In this document: positions 5,169 to 8,364 of the stretch, piece by piece
How the letters are laid out: each line of letters opens with the position of its first letter
How positions within the stretch are numbered: position 1 is the stretch's first letter
Source: Aquificales bacterium
Lineage (GTDB): Bacteria > Aquificota > Aquificia > Aquificales > QOAS01
Direction of reading: 5' to 3'
Length of the DNA: 8,364 bases
Assembly (NCBI GenBank): GCA_027035985.1
Contig: JALVTI010000080.1
Span: 1 to 8,364 of the forward strand
The notes under the pieces: model-generated
What the model saw: only the letters and a program-made list of their open reading frames with translations
What the model was told of the DNA's origin: nothing
The model's database searches: none
Made by a program: the position numbers and the translations under genes

Positions 5169-7790
5169 TTAGCGTATAGTATAAATTGTATTTTTCAACC
5201 TCTCCACCGCCTTTTGCAATCCCTCTATTATCGTTCCCCCACCCTGAGCCATATCGGGACGACCGCCGCCACCGCCACCGAGCTCCTTGCCTATTTCCCT
5301 AATGAGCTTTCCGGCGTTGAGTTTTTCCTTATCGGCTATCTCCTTGGTTATAGCCAACACCGTTTGGAGTTTCTCACCCTGTTTGTTTACCAAAAAGACC
5401 ACCGCCGGTTTGTGTTTCTGTCTTAGCACATCGGCGAGGTTTCTAAGTTCCTCCATAGGGACACCCTCAAAGGTTCCCCAAACGAGCTTTTTATCCCCTA
5501 CCCGTTCGACTTTTATAGCTTTATCCAACTGCTGTTTCAAAAGTTCCTGTTTCAACCTTTGGAGTTCCTTTTCCTTTTCCTTTAGTTCCTCCAAGAGTTT
5601 TTCCACCTTTTGGGATACCTCTTCGGGTTTGGAGACCAATTTTTCGGAAACCTCTTTGAGGGTTTTGAAGGATTTTTGCGCCTCCCTTACGGCGGGCATG
5701 CCGGCTTTGGCTATCACCCTCCTAACGCCGGCGCCCACGGAGGATTGGGAAATTATCTTGAAAAATCCTATATCTCCGGTTCTCTTAACATGGGTTCCGC
5801 CGCAGAGCTCCTTGGAGAAATCGGGAACCTCTATAACCCTGACGGTGTCGCCGTATTTCTCCTCAAAGATAGCCATAGCGCCGCTTCTTACCGCCTCGTC
5901 GTAGGGCATTACGCGGCATACGACCTCTTTGTTTGCCTGGATTTCCCTGTTTATAAGCTCCTCTATGCGCTCTATGTCCTCGTCGGTTAGCGGTTCGAAG
6001 TGGGTAAAGTCGAACCTCAAATATTCGGGGTGGACGAGCGAACCGGCTTGTCTGACGTGTTCGCCCAATACATTCCTTAGAGCGGCGTGGAGTAGATGGG
6101 TGGCGGTATGGTGGCGGGCGGTCGCCTCCCTTCGTTCCCTATCGACCTGCGCGACCGCCATTTCGCCCCTTTCAATCTTGCCCTTTATAACCTTACCCTT
6201 GGCGACGATAACACCCTCAACCGGCTTTTGGGTGTCCTCCACCTTAAAGAGACCGCTCGGCGTCTCTATCAGACCTTGGTCTCCCACCTGTCCGCCCCCT
6301 TCGGGGTAAAAGGGAGACTTTTCTAGGATTACCTCCCCTTCTTCTCCCTCGTGGAGGGTATCGACAATTTCCTCACCTTTAATGAGACCCTTAATAGGCG
6401 TTTCCACCACGAGGTGGGTATATCCGACAAACTCCGAGGTTAGTCCCTCGTCTTTAGCCTTTTGATAGACCGGTTTAACCTTTTTGGTCTCCACCTTGAA
6501 GTGTTTCCTAGCCTCCTCCCTCTGCCTTTCGAGTTCCCTTTCAAACTCGGCGTAATCAACCCTAAGCCCCTGCTCGGCGGCTATCTCGTCTATGAGGTCA
6601 ACGGGAAACCCGTAGGTGTCGTATATCTTGAAAACCTCCTTACCCGTCAGGAAGTCCCTACCCTCTCTTTTAGCCCTCTCAATGGCTTTTTCGACCAACT
6701 CTACACCCGCTTTGAGGGTTCTTAAGAATCTCTCCTCCTCCGAACGGACTATTCCTTTAATAAACTCACTTTGGAGTTCCAATTCGGGATAAGCCCCCTT
6801 CATGAGGTCGACCACCAAATCGACCCCCTTGTGGAGGAAAGGTTTATCTATCCCCAATTTGTAGCCGTATCTTAGTGCCCTGCGGAGGATTTTCCTAATT
6901 ACGTACCCCCTCCCCTCGTTGGAGGGCAAAACCCCGTCCCCTATTGCGAAGGTTAAAGCTCTAAGGTGGTCGGCTATAACCCTAAGGGCAACGTCGGTTT
7001 TGAAGTCCTCGCCGTATTTCACACCCGCCAACTTCTCGCCGAATTGAATGAGGGGGAAGATGTTATCTATCTCGTAGTTGGTCTTAGTCCCCTGCAGAAC
7101 GGAGGCTATACGCTCGAGACCCATACCGGTGTCGATGTTTTTCCGCGGCAAGGGTGTGAGATTCCCCTTCTCGTCGCGGTTGAACTCCATAAAGACGAGG
7201 TTCCAAATCTCGAGAAGTCTCTCGTCCCCCTCGTATTCCTCCCCGCGGTCGTAGTAGATTTCGGAGGAATACCCGCAGGGTCCCACATCCCCCATCTGCC
7301 AGAAGTTGTCCTCGTCTCCCAACTTTAGGATTCTTTCCTCGGGAACCCCTATAACGTCCCTCCAAATTTTGTAGGCTTCCTCGTCCTTTTCGTGGACCGA
7401 AACGTAAAGGCGCTCCTTGGGTAATTTCAGATAGTCGGTTACAAATTCCCAGGCGAACTCTATAGCCTCCTTTTTGAAGTAGTCGCCGAAGGAGAAGTTC
7501 CCGAGCATTTCGAAAAAGGTGTGGTGGCGCGACGTGTAGCCGACTTGCTCCAGGTCGTTGTGCTTACCGCTCACCCTAAGGCACTTTTGACAGGAGGTAG
7601 CCCGCGGAGCGGGGGGTTTTTCCACTCCGAGGAAATACCTTTTAAAGGGAACCATTCCGGCGTTTACGAACAAAAGGGTGGGGTCATCTTCGGGAACGAG
7701 TGGAAAGGATTTAAACCTCTTGTGGTTCTTTTTTTCGAAGTATGACAAAAATAGTTCCCTAATTTCGTCGACCTTTAAAGGTTGGGTCAT
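5169..7790 (-). CDS. alaS: Alanyl-tRNA synthetase
   Basis: A class II synthetase that charges tRNA-Ala in the cytoplasm and edits mischarged Ser and Gly. The 873-residue length matches the usual bacterial enzyme (about 870). Aminoacylation domain: motif 2 around FEMLGNFSFGDY (93-104) and motif 3 GMGLERIASVLQG (222-234). Editing domain: HTATH (561-565) supplies H561 and H565, and CGGTH (663-667) supplies C663 and H667, completing the zinc site. A coiled coil (about 703-760) leads to the C-Ala domain with six glycines and RPDMAQGGG (838-852). One oddity: the normally GPCGP active-site loop reads GPCGY (170-174). The ATG aligns with the Aquifex start as I recall it, but no good Shine-Dalgarno precedes it. 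The last codons, about 5169-5195, are strikingly AT-rich compared with the rest of the gene. The DUF262 nuclease gene starts one base after the stop. Transcribed from a likely promoter at 7818-7846. Confidence 0.98.
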   Translation of the reverse strand: MTQPLKVDEIRELFLSYFEKKNHKRFKSFPLVPEDDPTLLFVNAGMVPFKRYFLGVEKPPAPRATSCQKCLRVSGKHNDLEQVGYTSRHHTFFEMLGNFSFGDYFKKEAIEFAWEFVTDYLKLPKERLYVSVHEKDEEAYKIWRDVIGVPEERILKLGDEDNFWQMGDVGPCGYSSEIYYDRGEEYEGDERLLEIWNLVFMEFNRDEKGNLTPLPRKNIDTGMGLERIASVLQGTKTNYEIDNIFPLIQFGEKLAGVKYGEDFKTDVALRVIADHLRALTFAIGDGVLPSNEGRGYVIRKILRRALRYGYKLGIDKPFLHKGVDLVVDLMKGAYPELELQSEFIKGIVRSEEERFLRTLKAGVELVEKAIERAKREGRDFLTGKEVFKIYDTYGFPVDLIDEIAAEQGLRVDYAEFERELERQREEARKHFKVETKKVKPVYQKAKDEGLTSEFVGYTHLVVETPIKGLIKGEEIVDTLHEGEEGEVILEKSPFYPEGGGQVGDQGLIETPSGLFKVEDTQKPVEGVIVAKGKVIKGKIERGEMAVAQVDRERREATARHHTATHLLHAALRNVLGEHVRQAGSLVHPEYLRFDFTHFEPLTDEDIERIEELINREIQANKEVVCRVMPYDEAVRSGAMAIFEEKYGDTVRVIEVPDFSKELCGGTHVKRTGDIGFFKIISQSSVGAGVRRVIAKAGMPAVREAQKSFKTLKEVSEKLVSKPEEVSQKVEKLLEELKEKEKELQRLKQELLKQQLDKAIKVERVGDKKLVWGTFEGVPMEELRNLADVLRQKHKPAVVFLVNKQGEKLQTVLAITKEIADKEKLNAGKLIREIGKELGGGGGGRPDMAQGGGTIIEGLQKAVERLKNTIYTIR

Positions 7791-7817
7791 AAGGTGTCAA
7801 TTCTACTTTGGGTTAAC

Positions 7818-7846
7818 AAAATACCCTGACCCCGATAGGAAATCAA
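7818..7846 (-). promoter_or_regulatory. Candidate sigma-70 promoter for alaS and the genes behind it
   Basis: On the minus strand, TTGATT (plus 7846-7841) and TATTTT (plus 7823-7818) are separated by exactly 17 bases, a fair match to -35 and -10 boxes. Transcription would start near 7811, giving a leader of about 20 bases before the alaS ATG at 7790. The DUF262 pair has no clear promoter at its front, so it would probably be read from here, or from bioA upstream. Confidence 0.4.
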
Positions 7847-7866
7847 AGAAAATTCAAACCGCAAGA

Positions 7867-7886
7867 GGAGAAAAAATTCTTTCTCC
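7867..7886. other. Hairpin-forming palindrome between bioA and alaS
   Basis: GGAGAAA (7867-7873) and TTTCTCC (7880-7886) form a perfect 7-base stem with a 6-base loop, 57 bases downstream of the bioA stop on the minus strand. No U-run follows on the minus strand, so it is not a standard intrinsic terminator. A second small stem, GGGGT (7930-7934) / ACCCC (7945-7949), overlaps the bioA stop. They may mark the 3' end of the bioA message or be chance; bioA and alaS could still be co-transcribed. Confidence 0.25.
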
Positions 7887-7942
7887 ATTTGACGGAACCC
7901 CTCTTCCGATAATTCCCACCCGAAGGAACGGGGTTAAATCTC

Positions 7943-8364
7943 TCACCCCAATTTGGATAAAGTTTCCCTTATAGCCCATATGAGGGTATCGAGAACGTAA
8001 TCCATCTCCTCCTGTCGGATAACCAGGGGCATCATCAAAACCATTACATCCCCTAAAGGTCTCAAAAATACCCCACTTTCGCGGGTTTTGTAGGCAACTT
8101 TAAACCCTATGCGGTCTCCGTAAGGATAGGGTTCCCCGTTGGGTTTTCTAAGCTCTATCCCCACCATGAAGCCCAAAGTTCTTATATCGAACACCCAAGG
8201 GAGGTCTTTAAATTCTTCCAACCTCTCGTGGAGGTACTTTATCTTCGGTTGCAACCTCTCGAGGGTCTTTTCGTCCTCAAAAATTTGGATATTTTCAAGT
8301 GCCACCGCGCAGGCGAGGTTATTGCCCGTATAGGTGTGCCCGTGGTAAAAGTGTTTAGCCTCTC
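7943..8364 (-). CDS. bioA: Adenosylmethionine-8-amino-7-oxononanoate aminotransferase (DAPA synthase), C-terminal part
   Basis: The C-terminal 139 residues of BioA, a PLP enzyme that moves an amino group from S-adenosylmethionine to KAPA to make DAPA in biotin synthesis. The frame is open to the window edge, so the N-terminal two thirds lie outside. Hand translation of the edge gives EAKHFYHGHTYTGNNLACAV, the conserved 'HGHTYTGN' phosphate-binding segment that follows the PLP lysine in BioA; that lysine should lie just beyond the edge. Later segments fit the family: LGFMVGIELRKP, then RESGVFLRPLGDVMVLMMPLVI and a final helix WAIRETLSKLG. The sequence favours BioA over related class III aminotransferases because of the HGHTYTGN form and the 'RPLGDVMVLMMP' end. 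It ends in TGA, 152 bases before alaS on the same strand. The internal ATG-like GTG in the middle is not a start. Confidence 0.9.
   Translation of the reverse strand, partial: EAKHFYHGHTYTGNNLACAVALENIQIFEDEKTLERLQPKIKYLHERLEEFKDLPWVFDIRTLGFMVGIELRKPNGEPYPYGDRIGFKVAYKTRESGVFLRPLGDVMVLMMPLVIRQEEMDYVLDTLIWAIRETLSKLG

Noticed and set aside
5287..5904. 205-codon plus-strand open frame opposite alaS, and other plus-strand frames between 5214 and 7974
   Set aside because: They are antisense to the well-conserved alaS gene; their translations are Ser/Phe/Leu-rich low-quality sequence with no family motif and no ribosome binding sites.
7084..7365. Minus-strand 93- and 60-codon frames within alaS
   Set aside because: They are out-of-frame shadows of the alaS active-site region, which reads perfectly in its own frame.
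7791..7942. T-box or other riboswitch ahead of alaS
   Set aside because: No T-box consensus or antiterminator arrangement is visible, and the probable leader is only about 20 bases.

Overview
The window most likely comes from a thermophilic bacterium of the Aquificota (Aquificaceae-like). The basis is recollection: the alanyl-tRNA synthetase resembles the Aquifex aeolicus enzyme over long stretches, and it is rich in Lys and Glu as expected for a thermophile. No search was run, so the assignment is provisional.

Layout. Right end (5169-8364, minus strand): two housekeeping genes, the C-terminal 139 residues of bioA (biotin synthesis aminotransferase) and a complete alaS. They are separated by 152 bases that hold a plausible alaS promoter. 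Middle (946-5167, minus strand): two large, very AT-rich genes, both with an N-terminal DUF262 (GmrS-like) domain. The first, 604 residues, starts one base after the alaS stop and carries a C-terminal DUF1524-type HNH nuclease. The second, 804 residues, overlaps the first by 8 bases, has no HNH motif that I can see, and has a long C-terminal region of unknown role. Left end (1-1010): a MazE/AbrB-type antitoxin overlapping a PIN-domain toxin gene that runs off the window (both minus strand), then about 250 non-coding bases rich in symmetrical repeats. A divergent plus-strand small gene of antitoxin-like appearance follows, and its 3' end runs into the end of the 804-residue gene.

How the parts fit. 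The DUF262 pair looks like a two-component modification-dependent restriction or anti-phage system. Both proteins have the QR and DGQQR motifs of NTP-driven DUF262 enzymes, but only one has the nuclease, which suggests a sensor/regulator and effector pair working as a complex. The pair has no clear promoter or Shine-Dalgarno of its own at the front and appears to ride on alaS transcription and translation. The sharp drop in GC and the abutting junctions on both sides suggest the pair was inserted between alaS and an older toxin-antitoxin region, making a small defence island. Defence function is inferred from family membership and context.
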